Assembly: GCA_945890715.1 (NCBI GenBank)
Contig: CAMDCX010000003.1
Span: 34,705 to 98,704 of the forward strand
Source: PVC group bacterium
Lineage (GTDB): Bacteria > Verrucomicrobiota > Kiritimatiellia > CAIKKV01 > CAITUY01
Direction of reading: 5' to 3'
Length of the DNA: 64,000 nt
The notes beneath the pieces were generated by a model. It did not search any database. It was not told the origin of the DNA and was given only the letters and a program-made list of their open reading frames with translations. The position numbers and the translations under genes were made by a program. Position 1 is the first letter of the stretch. Each line of letters opens with the position of its first letter. Positions 1 to 10,054 of this stretch are shown here, piece by piece.

Positions 1-714
1 TGCCACTACCGCAAAGAGCGCCACCAACAAAATCACGCTAAAGATCGGATTAAACTGGCGAACCCCTTCAACGGCTGTAAACATCTGAATCGCATACGCC
101 ACTGCGGAAGGCAATCGACTTACAATGCCCTCGGTAATGATGAGCGAAATACCATTTCCGATCCCCCGTTGGGTGATTTGTTCCCCAAGCCACATGATAA
201 ACATGGATCCAGCTGTCACGGACACCACCGTCATAAACTTGAATCCAATTCCCGGGTTCAGGACAATCTGGTGGTTAAGCCCCATGCTCCCGGGATTTTC
301 AAGTGTAATGGCAAGGAACCATCCCTGAACAATGCAAAGAAACACGGTGAGGATACGGGAATACTGCGTAATTTTTTGCCGTCCCGAATCACCCTCGCGC
401 GACAATCGCCCCAAGGTTGGCACGACTGCTGTTAAAAGCTGAAGGATAATGGAAGAGCTGATGTAAGGCATAATGCCCAACGCACCCACCGCGCAATTGC
501 TTAGAGCTCCGCCGCTGAACATATCCAGCAATCCCAGCATCCCGCCACCCGAGCTTTTCTCAACATCTGCAATCAGTCGCTGAAGTGCAAGAGGATCCAC
601 CCCGGCAATAGGTACATTGGCTACAATCCGGCAGACAAATATCAAACCCATCGTGAACAAAATTCGCGCACGAAGCTCAGGGATCTTAAAACAATTTGTA
701 AACGCAGATAGCAT
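1..714 (-). CDS. secY: Preprotein translocase subunit SecY, partial (C-terminus off the left edge)
   Basis: Minus-strand reading from ATG at 714: MLSAFTNCFKIPELRARILFTMGLIFVCRIVANVPIAGVD...; position after rplO at the end of the spc operon. Confidence 0.93.
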   Translation of the reverse strand, partial: MLSAFTNCFKIPELRARILFTMGLIFVCRIVANVPIAGVDPLALQRLIADVEKSSGGGMLGLLDMFSGGALSNCAVGALGIMPYISSSIILQLLTAVVPTLGRLSREGDSGRQKITQYSRILTVFLCIVQGWFLAITLENPGSMGLNHQIVLNPGIGFKFMTVVSVTAGSMFIMWLGEQITQRGIGNGISLIITEGIVSRLPSAVAYAIQMFTAVEGVRQFNPIFSVILLVALFAVVA

Positions 715-742
715 TTCGCCGTATCTTCTTCCTCTTACTGAC

Positions 743-1183
743 TTAAATAACTTCGCAGGATCCGCCAGCCGCCTCAATCTTGGCCTTTGCGCCGGCGCTG
801 AATGCATGAGCCTTTACCGTCAATTTCTTACTGAGGGTTCCAACACCCAAAATCTTGATCCCGTCAAAGACTCCGTTTGCCAACCCCATTCCCTGAAACA
901 ACTCGGGAGTCACAACCGCACCCGTCTCGAACACGTTGAGGGATGAGATATTCACCGCAAGGAACTCCCTTCGTGAAATATTCTTGAAGCCTCTTTTTGG
1001 GATACGTCGAATCAGCCGCATCTGGCCGCCTTCAAACCCTGGCTTATGCTTATGCCCCGAACGAGCATATTGCCCCTTGTGTCCACGCCCCGAGGTTTTC
1101 CCGAGTCCTGAACCGGTCCCCCGCCCTAAACGTTTACGCGTTTTCCGCGACCCGATTTTATTTTTCAAAGAATGCAAATTCAT
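743..1183 (-). CDS. rplO: 50S ribosomal protein L15
   Basis: [38 protein letters not shown]; start refined inside the longer ORF. Confidence 0.97.
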   Translation of the reverse strand: MNLHSLKNKIGSRKTRKRLGRGTGSGLGKTSGRGHKGQYARSGHKHKPGFEGGQMRLIRRIPKRGFKNISRREFLAVNISSLNVFETGAVVTPELFQGMGLANGVFDGIKILGVGTLSKKLTVKAHAFSAGAKAKIEAAGGSCEVI

Positions 1184-1220
1184 TGTGTGTATCCCGCCTC
1201 TGGAGTCAGTTATTCCTTGA

Positions 1221-1718
1221 TTATCCCTGTCGTGCAGCCATGATCTCCTCGCGAGACCGGAGATTTTCAAGCGCATCAATCGTGGCCTTAACCACATTCA
1301 CTTTATTGCCGCTACCCAGGGATTTCCCGAGCACATCATGCACGCCAGAAAGCTCCAGAACCGCGCGCATACCGCCACCGGCAATCACGCCGGTACCTGC
1401 CGACGCGGGCTTTAACATCACATAACCACCGTCACACTGCCCCGTCACCTCGTGAGGAATCGTTCGATCTTTAAGGGTTACCTGGAACATGTTTCTCCGC
1501 GCGATTTCCCCGCCCTTTCGAATGGCGTCCGCCACCTCATTGGCCTTGCCAAATCCGTAACCCACCATCCCATTCCGATTGCCCACGACGACAATCGCGC
1601 TGAAGCTAAAACGTCGCCCGCCCTTCACCACTTTCGCGCAGCGGTTGACAAACACCACGCGCTCCTCGACCTCAGAAGAGGATGTCGAATTTCTATCCGC
1701 TGTTGATCGTTCTTTCAC
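1221..1718 (-). CDS. rpsE: 30S ribosomal protein S5
   Basis: [28 protein letters not shown]...; operon position. Confidence 0.97.
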   Translation of the reverse strand: MKERSTADRNSTSSSEVEERVVFVNRCAKVVKGGRRFSFSAIVVVGNRNGMVGYGFGKANEVADAIRKGGEIARRNMFQVTLKDRTIPHEVTGQCDGGYVMLKPASAGTGVIAGGGMRAVLELSGVHDVLGKSLGSGNKVNVVKATIDALENLRSREEIMAARQG

Positions 1719-1744
1719 GTTCTTCTCTTTCCTGGCTATCGGGG

Positions 1745-2098
1745 CTAAAATTTAAATCCCGCTTCACGCACGGCATCAGCAATCGCTTTGACTCGGCCGT
1801 GATACTTGTACCCGCCGCGGTCAAACACAATATCCTTGACGCCAACTTTTTTGGCAATTTCAGCCAACCGCTGACCAATCATTCTGGCACCCTCGGCGTT
1901 CTTCTTCCCCACACCGTCCTTGCCGGATGAGGAAACCGAAGCCAAAGTTGCCGCCTTTTCATCATCTACCAGCTGTGCATAGATATGCTTATTCGACACC
2001 ATGACACACAACCGAGCACGATCCGCTGTCCCGGAAATTTGCTTCCGAACACGGGCGTGCCGGCGCACACGACTTTCTTTTCTATCCACAATTTTCAT
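1745..2098 (-). CDS. rplR: 50S ribosomal protein L18
   Basis: L18 family sequence and operon position. Confidence 0.97.
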   Translation of the reverse strand: MKIVDRKESRVRRHARVRKQISGTADRARLCVMVSNKHIYAQLVDDEKAATLASVSSSGKDGVGKKNAEGARMIGQRLAEIAKKVGVKDIVFDRGGYKYHGRVKAIADAVREAGFKF

Positions 2099-2101
2099 AG
2101 G

Positions 2102-2635
2102 TTAAGCCACCGTCTTTCCGGCCTTACGCCGGACATGTTCGCCTTTATAACGGACGCCCTTGCCCTTATAAGGCTCAGGCGGATAGAACGACCGGATTCG
2201 GGCGGCGACATCGCCGACCATCTGCTTATCCGAACCGCTCACCGTAATGACACTTTCCTTAACCGACACCGTGATTCCCTTGGGGGTCTCGAACACCACG
2301 GGGCTCGAATATCCAAGATTCATCGTCAGCTTGCTACCCTGCACGGCGGCACGAAACCCAACGCCTTGCAGTTCAAGTTCAATCACATATCCCTTGTCGA
2401 CTCCCATCACCATATTAGCAATGAGACTTCGAATCAAACCATGCCGACTCCGTCCCGTCGCAGTATCCTCGGTGCAGGTTATGAGTACCGTACCATCCTT
2501 GACATCCGCCTTAATAGACGGCATGAGTACAACGGATAGCTCTCCTTTGGGTCCCTTGGCCGACACCGTTGTGCCGCTCACCTGAACCGTCACACCGCTC
2601 GGGATGGCCACCGGTTTTTTGCCGATTCTTGACAT
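2102..2635 (-). CDS. rplF: 50S ribosomal protein L6
   Basis: MSRIGKKPVAIPSGV...PPEPYKGKGVRYKGEHVRRKAGKT. Confidence 0.98.
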   Translation of the reverse strand: MSRIGKKPVAIPSGVTVQVSGTTVSAKGPKGELSVVLMPSIKADVKDGTVLITCTEDTATGRSRHGLIRSLIANMVMGVDKGYVIELELQGVGFRAAVQGSKLTMNLGYSSPVVFETPKGITVSVKESVITVSGSDKQMVGDVAARIRSFYPPEPYKGKGVRYKGEHVRRKAGKTVA

Positions 2636-2712
2636 TCTTTATCCCCTCTTTAAATCTGATTACCCGCGCCCTCCCAGGCAACGGAGCCGATCCATTCGCC
2701 GACTAAGGCGGT

Positions 2713-3111
2713 TTACCAAATCTGGCAGAGCAACTCGCCTCCAACACGTTTTTGACGCGCCTCACTATCCGTCATGATTCCCGCGGGTGTGCTAATAATC
2801 GAGACACCCATGCCGCCCAGCACCAGCGGGATCTGATCGAACCCAACATAGCGCCGAAGTCCCGGTTTACTGACCCGACGCAATCCTCGGATCGTGGGCT
2901 TCCGGTTGGCATCATATTTTAGCACCACCCTCAAGGTCTTCTCCCGACCGATGCCCTCGACAGAAATATCGCGGACATAGCCTTCCTTTTTCAAAATAAC
3001 TGCAATCGCACCTTTCATCATTGAATGGCCGATGTCAGTTGTTTTCAAGCCCGCTTCGGATGCATTCCGTATGCGGTTCAACATGTCACTGATTGGATCC
3101 GACAAACTCAT
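2713..3111 (-). CDS. rpsH: 30S ribosomal protein S8
   Basis: [17 protein letters not shown]...[22 protein letters not shown]; start refined to 3111. Confidence 0.97.
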   Translation of the reverse strand: MSLSDPISDMLNRIRNASEAGLKTTDIGHSMMKGAIAVILKKEGYVRDISVEGIGREKTLRVVLKYDANRKPTIRGLRRVSKPGLRRYVGFDQIPLVLGGMGVSIISTPAGIMTDSEARQKRVGGELLCQIW

Positions 3112-3122
3112 AGGCTCTCCTT

Positions 3123-3308
3123 TTACCAGCTCGCCTTTATCACGCCGGGGATCAATCCCACGGACGCTAGTTCCCGGAAGCAAATACGACATACCTGGAA
3201 CTTACGCATATACGCATGGCGTCGCCCGCAGCGCTTACAACGGTTATAGCGACGCGTGCTAAATTTCGGCTTGCGGCTCGCCTTTATTTCTTGTGATTTC
3301 TTAGCCAA
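3123..3308 (-). CDS. rpsN: 30S ribosomal protein S14, zinc-binding type
   Basis: 61 aa with [21 protein letters not shown]. Confidence 0.96.
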   Translation of the reverse strand: MAKKSQEIKASRKPKFSTRRYNRCKRCGRRHAYMRKFQVCRICFRELASVGLIPGVIKASW

Positions 3309-3329
3309 AAGAACGTCCTCCCTGCCGCG

Positions 3330-3872
3330 CTACTTGTGCGCCTTCGCGAATGGAATTCCGGTCAGCGTGAGCAGTTCACGCGCCCGTGCGTCCGTTGACG
3401 CCGATGTGACAATCGTCACGTTCATACCCTGTACCTTCTTGACATCGTCTGGATCAATTTCTGGAAAAATCGTCTGCTCCTGAAGCCCAAAGGTGTAACT
3501 TCCTCGTCCATCAAAACCCCGTACCGGCAAACCCCGAAAATCCCGAATTCGAGGTAGCGCAGCGTGAATCAGGCGCTCCAGAAAATCATACATCCGCTCG
3601 CCGCGAAGAGTAACTTTTGCCCCCACCGGCATCCCCTGCCGAAGTTTGAAATTTGAGATACTCTTGCGCGCCTTGGTAATCACAGCCTTCTGACCTGTGA
3701 TGCGTCCCAAATCATCCGCAATAGTTTTGATCTGATCCTTGTCCATGGATGCATTAAAGCCCATGTTTAGATTGACCTTTAGAATGCGCGGAACGTCCAT
3801 CACGTTCTTGCATCCCAGCGCTTTCATCAGCGCAGGTACAATCTCCGTCTTATATTTTGCCTTAAGTCCCAT
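3330..3872 (-). CDS. rplE: 50S ribosomal protein L5
   Basis: L5 family sequence, operon position. Confidence 0.97.
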   Translation of the reverse strand: MGLKAKYKTEIVPALMKALGCKNVMDVPRILKVNLNMGFNASMDKDQIKTIADDLGRITGQKAVITKARKSISNFKLRQGMPVGAKVTLRGERMYDFLERLIHAALPRIRDFRGLPVRGFDGRGSYTFGLQEQTIFPEIDPDDVKKVQGMNVTIVTSASTDARARELLTLTGIPFAKAHK

Positions 3873-3880
3873 AATCCACC

Positions 3881-4192
3881 TTACGTATCAAGCGCCTGGG
3901 CGCATTTTTTACACTTTCGAACGCGCTTATCACCTTCAGTCACGCGTTTCACCCTCACCGCCTTTTTGCAGTGCTGGCAATAGAGCATAAGATTCGACAA
4001 CTCAATAGAGGCTTCCTTCCGGGTAATCCCGCCCTTTGGATTGTCTTGCGACTTCCGAAGGTGTTTTGTCACCAGATTGAGTCCCTCCACAATGGCTCGG
4101 TTCTTGCCCAGAAGCATCTGAAGCACTTTTCCCTGCTTGCCCTTTTCGCGACCGCGAATTTTTACAACGATATCGTTTCGCCGAATATTCAT
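3881..4192 (-). CDS. rplX: 50S ribosomal protein L24
   Basis: KOW-type N-terminus, GGITRKEASIELSNLMLYC; C-terminal CxxC pair. Confidence 0.96.
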   Translation of the reverse strand: MNIRRNDIVVKIRGREKGKQGKVLQMLLGKNRAIVEGLNLVTKHLRKSQDNPKGGITRKEASIELSNLMLYCQHCKKAVRVKRVTEGDKRVRKCKKCAQALDT

Positions 4193-4204
4193 GCATTCCT
4201 CTTC

Positions 4205-4570
4205 CTACAACACTTCGGGTGCCAATGAGACGATCTTCATGTAGTTTTTCTCGCGAAGCTCTCGAGCAACCGGGCCAAAAATACGGGTTCCCAAAGGGTT
4301 CAACTTTTCATCCACAAGAACCACCGCGTTGGTATCAAACCGCACCGCCGAACCGTCCGAACGACGGATCGGTTGCTTGGTGCGGACAATAATCGCGCGA
4401 CAGACCTGTCCCTTCTTCACCATCCCCGTGGGTTGGGCTTCCTTTACCGCAACCCGAATCAAATCTCCAATGTGGGCATACATCTTCCGCTGCCCGATCA
4501 GGCGAAAACAACGAACGCTCCGCGCGCCGGTATTATCTGCCACATCAAGGTTTGTTTCTTCTTGAATCAT
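4205..4570 (-). CDS. rplN: 50S ribosomal protein L14
   Basis: [26 protein letters not shown]. Confidence 0.98.
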   Translation of the reverse strand: MIQEETNLDVADNTGARSVRCFRLIGQRKMYAHIGDLIRVAVKEAQPTGMVKKGQVCRAIIVRTKQPIRRSDGSAVRFDTNAVVLVDEKLNPLGTRIFGPVARELREKNYMKIVSLAPEVL

Positions 4571-4584
4571 GGTCGTTTATCCAG

Positions 4585-4869
4585 TTACTGGCGTTTCCCT
4601 ATTTCCAAGACTTCGACCAGTCGCCACCGCTTAAGCTTGCTCAGCGGACGCGTTTCGACAATCGTGACATGATCGCCTACTTTGGCCTTGCCTTCCTCGT
4701 CATGAGCATAGAACTTCTTGGACTGACGCATTTCCTTGCCATACAAGGGATGCCTCGTCTTGCGCTCCACGCTTACCACTATGGTCTTCTGCATTGAAGC
4801 GCTGACTACCACACCTGCCCGCTCCTTGCGAAGGCCCCTATCGGTTTCCGTTTCTGCCATAATCCTCAA
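4585..4869 (-). CDS. rpsQ: 30S ribosomal protein S17
   Basis: S17 family sequence; overlaps rpmC by 4 bp. Confidence 0.95.
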   Translation of the reverse strand: MRIMAETETDRGLRKERAGVVVSASMQKTIVVSVERKTRHPLYGKEMRQSKKFYAHDEEGKAKVGDHVTIVETRPLSKLKRWRLVEVLEIGKRQ

Positions 4870-5063
4870 CCTTGCTGGCGACGCCGCTCGATCATCACCG
4901 TCTTCGCACGGGCAATATCCCGGCGAAGGCTGCGAATCCGTGACGGCTGTTCAATCTGGCTCGCCGATTTTCGAATTTTCAACGTACGCAACTCTTTCTC
5001 CATGTCGGAGTTTTGTTGCGCAAGTTCCTCTTTATTAAACTCTCTCAGTTTCGCGGCCTTCAT
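4866..5063 (-). CDS. rpmC: 50S ribosomal protein L29
   Basis: [16 protein letters not shown]..., 65 aa, operon position. Confidence 0.95.
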   Translation of the reverse strand: MKAAKLREFNKEELAQQNSDMEKELRTLKIRKSASQIEQPSRIRSLRRDIARAKTVMIERRRQQG

Positions 5064-5094
5064 GGCGTCCGCACCCCTGTCCTGTTTGGCCCGG

Positions 5095-5508
5095 TTACCC
5101 GTGCCGTTTCACAAACATCGTCCGGATCGGCAACTTTGCCGCCGCCAGACGCAACGATTCCCTTGCCAACTGTTCGGTCACGCCGTCAACTTCAAACAAC
5201 ATGGCCCCTGGAAGAATAACCGAAACCCAGCAGTCCAGAGGGCCCTTACCCTTACCCGACCGCGTTTCAAGAGGTTTCTTACTGACCGGCTTATCCGGAA
5301 AAATCCGCAACCAGACCTTGCCCCGGCGCTTCATATTTCGGTTCATCGCCACGCGACAAGCCTCAATCTGAGTCGCCTTGACCCACGCCCGATCCAACGC
5401 TTTCAGCCCGTACTCTCCGAAAGCCAGGGTGTTCCCTGAATGCGCAGTTCCCTTCCGGGAACCCCGCTGCACCATACGGTGCTTCACACGTTTAGGCATA
5501 AGCGGCAT
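5095..5508 (-). CDS. rplP: 50S ribosomal protein L16
   Basis: [35 protein letters not shown]. Confidence 0.97.
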   Translation of the reverse strand: MPLMPKRVKHRMVQRGSRKGTAHSGNTLAFGEYGLKALDRAWVKATQIEACRVAMNRNMKRRGKVWLRIFPDKPVSKKPLETRSGKGKGPLDCWVSVILPGAMLFEVDGVTEQLARESLRLAAAKLPIRTMFVKRHG

Positions 5509-6160
5509 TAGATCGTCCCCTTACTGCCTTCTCAGGCTCTTCCTTTTCTTTACAAATCCAGACTTTGACACCAATTTTACCGGCCGTGGTATTTGCCTCG
5601 GCAAATCCGTAGTCAATGTTCGCGCGAAGCGTATGCAGAGGAATCGTCCCCTCCTTGTACCACTCCACACGGGCCAGTTCGGATCCCCCAAGCCGCCCGG
5701 CGCACTTGATGCGGATTCCCTTGACACCCAATTCCATGGCCATTTTGATCGCCCGCTTCATCGCCCGGCGAAATGACACCCGTCGCTCCATCTGCAACGC
5801 CACGCTCTCGGCGACCAATTGCGCATTCGTGTCCGGACTCCGGATCTCACGAATCTCCAAATAGATCTCCTTGCTTGTTATCTTCGCGATTTCATCGCGT
5901 ATTCGATCCAGATCCTGGCCCTTTCGGCCGATCACGATGCCAGGACGCGCGGTACATATGGTGGCGCGAACACGGTTCGCATACCGCTCAATAATGATCT
6001 CCGCCACAGCAGCCGCATCCAAACGCTTTTTCACGAGGTCACGGATCTTCAGGTCTTCCATCAGCAGGGTACCGCAGGTTTTCTTATCAGCAAACCAGCG
6101 GGACTTCCACGCCTTAGTGACGGCAATCCTGAGTCCAATCGGATTGATTTTCTGTCCCAA
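5492..6160 (-). CDS. rpsC: 30S ribosomal protein S3
   Basis: [27 protein letters not shown]. Confidence 0.98.
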   Translation of the reverse strand: MGQKINPIGLRIAVTKAWKSRWFADKKTCGTLLMEDLKIRDLVKKRLDAAAVAEIIIERYANRVRATICTARPGIVIGRKGQDLDRIRDEIAKITSKEIYLEIREIRSPDTNAQLVAESVALQMERRVSFRRAMKRAIKMAMELGVKGIRIKCAGRLGGSELARVEWYKEGTIPLHTLRANIDYGFAEANTTAGKIGVKVWICKEKEEPEKAVRGRSNAAYA

Positions 6161-6196
6161 AACGAATCTCCTTTCACATCTCCCGGCATCCGCCGG

Positions 6197-6532
6197 TCAC
6201 TTCCCGTCTGACAACACAATCGTAATGTGGCTGGTCCGTTTCCGGATCCGACTCACCATACCACGCGAACGCGCCCAAAAACGCTTCATCGCCGGTCCTT
6301 CGCCGATCGTGGCCTCTTTCACTCGCAGATCATCCGCAGAAAGCTTTGCGTTATTTTCCGCATTAGCCACCGCCGAACGAATCGTCTTCTCCAACTGCCG
6401 CGCGGCCTTGCGCTCACTAAATTCAACCGTCTTGATTGCATCGGCCACCGGCAGACCTTGAATAGCCCTCGCCATATCCCGCGCCTTACGCGGAGACAGA
6501 CGCACATACTTGGTCACTGCTTTGACTTCCAT
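6197..6532 (-). CDS. rplV: 50S ribosomal protein L22
   Basis: MEVKAVTKYVRLSPRKARDMARAIQG; start refined to 6532. Confidence 0.96.
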   Translation of the reverse strand: MEVKAVTKYVRLSPRKARDMARAIQGLPVADAIKTVEFSERKAARQLEKTIRSAVANAENNAKLSADDLRVKEATIGEGPAMKRFWARSRGMVSRIRKRTSHITIVLSDGK

Positions 6533-6542
6533 TGCCTTACTC

Positions 6543-7037
6543 CTAGTTCCCGAAACCGGTAACAACAACTGCCCGGTCCTGAACCCTGGGAAATGCCCGA
6601 TTCGTCTTCTGGATAACAGCTCCGGCAACCGCCGCCCGAACATCCACAACCCGCATCGTGGCCACAGCCCGATCCTCTTGCATCACCGCGAACTGCAGAC
6701 CCGGCTTTACACCGTCCTGTCGCCCGCCGTCAAGGATCACCATGCCCAGCTCTTTGTTTACGTCTAAAATTCTAAACTCTTTTTTCCTCATTTCGGCTGG
6801 GGCAACGGGCCTTCCGCCCCTCCCCCCCGCCGTTTCATAGTCCCGGCTATCCTCCCGGGCTCTCAAAACATCCACTTCCGCCTTCGTCATGGCCAGCGCC
6901 TCGGTCAAGTATTTAACCTGACGCCGGAGACATTCGTCTTGGCCTCCGTCAACTCCCGCCTTTAAACTGTACCCCACCAGCAGGCACACAATAGCGAGAG
7001 TCAATCCAAACCGCCGCGCCTTATTTCCCGCACGCAT
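6543..7037 (-). CDS. Predicted membrane-anchored coiled-coil protein of unknown function, inserted in the S10 operon
   Basis: 164 aa; N-terminal TM (FGLTLAIVCLLVGYSLKAG), coiled-coil segment, C-terminal beta-rich part (ILDVNKELGMVILDGGRQDGVKPGLQFAVMQ); fits the gap between rpsS (4 bp) and rplV (10 bp). Confidence 0.8.
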   Translation of the reverse strand: MRAGNKARRFGLTLAIVCLLVGYSLKAGVDGGQDECLRRQVKYLTEALAMTKAEVDVLRAREDSRDYETAGGRGGRPVAPAEMRKKEFRILDVNKELGMVILDGGRQDGVKPGLQFAVMQEDRAVATMRVVDVRAAVAGAVIQKTNRAFPRVQDRAVVVTGFGN

Positions 7038-7041
7038 ACGA

Positions 7042-7326
7042 CTACTTCAACGCCACCGTCTTATCGGTATGCGTGCCGTGCTTTCGGAAAATGCGTGTTG
7101 GTGCAAATTCACCCAAACGATGACTCACCATATGCTCCGTGATGTACACGGGAACATGCTGCTTGCCATTGTGTACGGCTAGCGTATGCCCGACAAACTC
7201 AGGAACAATCATGGAACGACGGGACCACGTCTTGACCACGCGCTTTTCGCCAACGCGATTCATTTTCTCGACGCGCTCCAGAAGCTTCTCATCAACAAAC
7301 GGCCCCTTTTTTAATGAACGGCCCAT
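7042..7326 (-). CDS. rpsS: 30S ribosomal protein S19
   Basis: [23 protein letters not shown]. Confidence 0.98.
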   Translation of the reverse strand: MGRSLKKGPFVDEKLLERVEKMNRVGEKRVVKTWSRRSMIVPEFVGHTLAVHNGKQHVPVYITEHMVSHRLGEFAPTRIFRKHGTHTDKTVALK

Positions 7327-7329
7327 GGC

Positions 7330-8154
7330 TTACTTTCTCCGCCTGACAATAAATTTGCTCGACGTCTTCCGTCCCGCACGGGTCTTCTTGCCCTTCGTGA
7401 GCTGACCCCACGGCGTCACCGGGTGACCACCGCCGGACGTACGACCTTCACCGCCACCCATCGGATGGTCAACCGGGTTCATCGCCACACCACGTACAGT
7501 GGGCCGAATCCCCTTCCAACGCTTACGCCCGGCCTTGCCCAGGCAAATTCCATCATGATCCAAATTACCAACCTGGCCAATCGTCGCCTGACACTCCACA
7601 TTGATTTGCCGAATTTCACCTGACGGCAACTTCACCTGAGCGTACCCCCCCTCACGCGACATCAACTGTGCGGTCTGACCAGCACTGCGAACCAATTGCG
7701 CTCCGCATCCCGCCGTCAACTCGATATTGTGAATCGGCAAACCAAGCGGAATTTTCGCAAGGGGCAAGGCATTTCCATTAATCGGTTCGGCATCCGGACC
7801 TGACATCACCGTTGTGCCAACCTCCAACCCAACCGGGGCCAGAATATAACGTTTTTCCCCGTCCTTGTAGGCGAGAAGGGCAATGCGAGCCGTTCGGTTC
7901 GGATCATATTCAATCGCTTGAACCTTAGCGGGAATACCAACTTTATTCCGCTTGAAATCAATAATTCGGTAGTGATGCCGGTGCCCACCGCCACGATGAC
8001 GAACGGTGATTCGTCCCGCAGAATTGCGTCCCGCTTTCGACTTCTGTGATTTCGTGAGCGACCGCTCTGGCTTGCTCCGGGTTATTTCATCAAACGTCGA
8101 GAGCTGCGTGTGTCGCATACTCGGCGTCGTCGGTTTGTAGGTTTTCAGCGCCAT
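7330..8154 (-). CDS. rplB: 50S ribosomal protein L2
   Basis: L2 family: [28 protein letters not shown]. Confidence 0.98.
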   Translation of the reverse strand: MALKTYKPTTPSMRHTQLSTFDEITRSKPERSLTKSQKSKAGRNSAGRITVRHRGGGHRHHYRIIDFKRNKVGIPAKVQAIEYDPNRTARIALLAYKDGEKRYILAPVGLEVGTTVMSGPDAEPINGNALPLAKIPLGLPIHNIELTAGCGAQLVRSAGQTAQLMSREGGYAQVKLPSGEIRQINVECQATIGQVGNLDHDGICLGKAGRKRWKGIRPTVRGVAMNPVDHPMGGGEGRTSGGGHPVTPWGQLTKGKKTRAGRKTSSKFIVRRRK

Positions 8155-8164
8155 GTCGTGCTTC

Positions 8165-8446
8165 CTATTCCAAATCTATCTTATCGCCTTCTCTCAAAGT
8201 CACCACCGCGCGCTTCCAGGCCGGCTTCTTACCGGAATGAACCGTGCGTTCACGACAAGCCTTACCATCGTAATTCATGGTATTGACCTTCATGACCTTG
8301 ACCTTGAAAAAATCCTCAATCGCCTTTTTAATCTCAAGCTTGTTAGCCGAGGGATCAACCTTAAATAAATATTTGTTTTGCCCAGCAAGTAACGACCCCT
8401 TCTCCGTGATATGCAGACCACGAACTGCGGAAAGTGAATTTTTCAT
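8165..8446 (-). CDS. rplW: 50S ribosomal protein L23
   Basis: L23 family sequence and position. Confidence 0.95.
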   Translation of the reverse strand: MKNSLSAVRGLHITEKGSLLAGQNKYLFKVDPSANKLEIKKAIEDFFKVKVMKVNTMNYDGKACRERTVHSGKKPAWKRAVVTLREGDKIDLE

Positions 8447-9084
8447 GATTTCCTCCCCGGCTCGCCCTCAAGCCGCGCCTTCAACTGATCCATCGCGGCA
8501 CGCGTTACCACGGTCACGGGAAAACGAACCAGTTGAAACGTGCTAACATCCCGGGCCGTTGTCGCCTCCACCTGAGGCAGATTTCGGAACGCGCAAAGCA
8601 GATTTTTATCCAGCTTGTCAACCACGATCAGAACGCCCTGCTTAAGCCCTAACGATTTCAACAACGCGACTGCGGTCTTCGTCTTAGGCTCCGTCACCGT
8701 CAGCTTTTCCAGAACCCGTATACGATCTTCCCGGATCAGATCGCTTAAGGCGCTACGAAATGCCAGACGTGCGACTTTCACCGGAATGCGCTTCGCGTAA
8801 CTCCGCGGATGGGGACCATGAGCCACACCACCGCCCCGCCACACAGGAGATTGCCGGAAACCAGCCCGGGCACGCCCGGTTCCTTTTTGTTTCCACGGCT
8901 TCTTGTTGCTACCCGCCACGGCACCCTTTCCAAGAGTGGAGGCCGACCCCGCGCGTAATCCTGCCTGATAGGCCACGATAACATCACGAACAGCCTGCTG
9001 ACCCTTGCTCGTCATCAGCTCGTCCGGGAAGTCAACCTTCGCCAACGAGGATCCTTTCATGTCATAGACAGAAAGCTTGCTCAT
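8443..9084 (-). CDS. rplD: 50S ribosomal protein L4
   Basis: KKPWKQKGTGRARAGFRQSPVWRGGGVAHGPHPRSY. Confidence 0.98.
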   Translation of the reverse strand: MSKLSVYDMKGSSLAKVDFPDELMTSKGQQAVRDVIVAYQAGLRAGSASTLGKGAVAGSNKKPWKQKGTGRARAGFRQSPVWRGGGVAHGPHPRSYAKRIPVKVARLAFRSALSDLIREDRIRVLEKLTVTEPKTKTAVALLKSLGLKQGVLIVVDKLDKNLLCAFRNLPQVEATTARDVSTFQLVRFPVTVVTRAAMDQLKARLEGEPGRKS

Positions 9085-9728
9085 TTACCCTGCCCCGCCT
9101 TCGTCTTCTTCAATGCTTTTCGTATTTCAACCAGAGCTCCAGCCGGCCCGGGAACTGCCCCTTTAACCAGGATCAGATTCTCGCTCGCCCGCAACTGAAC
9201 CACTTTCAAATTTTGCGTTGTAACCCGCACATTACCCATGTGTCCCGGCATGCGCTTACCCTTGTGAACGCGTCCAGGAAAGGAACGACATCCAATCGAG
9301 CCTACGCGCCGCTTGGAATGGCCACCATGCGTCATCGGACCGCCCGCCATCTTGAAGCGACGGACAACACCTTGAAACCCGCGGCCCTTGGTAATCCCAA
9401 TAATGTCGACGTAATCCGCTCCATCCAGAACAGAAGCCGTCACGGTATCTCCCGCCTTGACTTCATCACCGGAATCAACCTCAAATTCACGCAGAAAGCG
9501 CTTCGGCGTCGTGTTGACCGCCTTAAACTGTCCCGCATGCGCCTTGTTCGCTCGCGAGGCCTTAACCTCTACGAACCCGAGTTTCAGCGCCTCATAGCCA
9601 TCCTGGCTCTTCGTCTTGCGCTGGACCACAACACATGGCCCGATTTCAATGACCGTGACGGGAGTCTGTTGACCTTCGTCGCCGAAAACCCGCGTCATTC
9701 CGATTTTTTTTCCGAGTATCCCTTGCAT
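9081..9728 (-). CDS. rplC: 50S ribosomal protein L3
   Basis: MQGILGKKIGMTRVFGDEGQQTPVTVIE. Confidence 0.98.
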   Translation of the reverse strand: MQGILGKKIGMTRVFGDEGQQTPVTVIEIGPCVVVQRKTKSQDGYEALKLGFVEVKASRANKAHAGQFKAVNTTPKRFLREFEVDSGDEVKAGDTVTASVLDGADYVDIIGITKGRGFQGVVRRFKMAGGPMTHGGHSKRRVGSIGCRSFPGRVHKGKRMPGHMGNVRVTTQNLKVVQLRASENLILVKGAVPGPAGALVEIRKALKKTKAGQGK

Positions 9729-9738
9729 GGCTACCTGC

Positions 9739-10050
9739 TTAAATCTTGATCGTTATATCCACACCGGCGGGCATATTGAGTTTCTTCAACTCATCCACCG
9801 TCCTTGCCGTCGGCTCCACAATGTCCAAAACCCGCTTATGGGTCCGGACCTCAAATTGCTCCATCGATTTCTTATCGGCATGCACACTGCGATTAACACT
9901 GTAACTCTCAATGCGCGTTGGCATCGGAATGGGCCCCACCACCCGGGCTCCTGTTCTCTTTGCCGTTTCCACAATATCGGACACAGACTGATCCAGCACC
10001 CGATAATCGTAGGCTTTCAAACGTATACGTATGCGTTGCTTTTCCATCAT
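9739..10050 (-). CDS. rpsJ: 30S ribosomal protein S10
   Basis: [28 protein letters not shown]. Confidence 0.98.
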   Translation of the reverse strand: MMEKQRIRIRLKAYDYRVLDQSVSDIVETAKRTGARVVGPIPMPTRIESYSVNRSVHADKKSMEQFEVRTHKRVLDIVEPTARTVDELKKLNMPAGVDITIKI

Positions 10051-10054
10051 TCAC

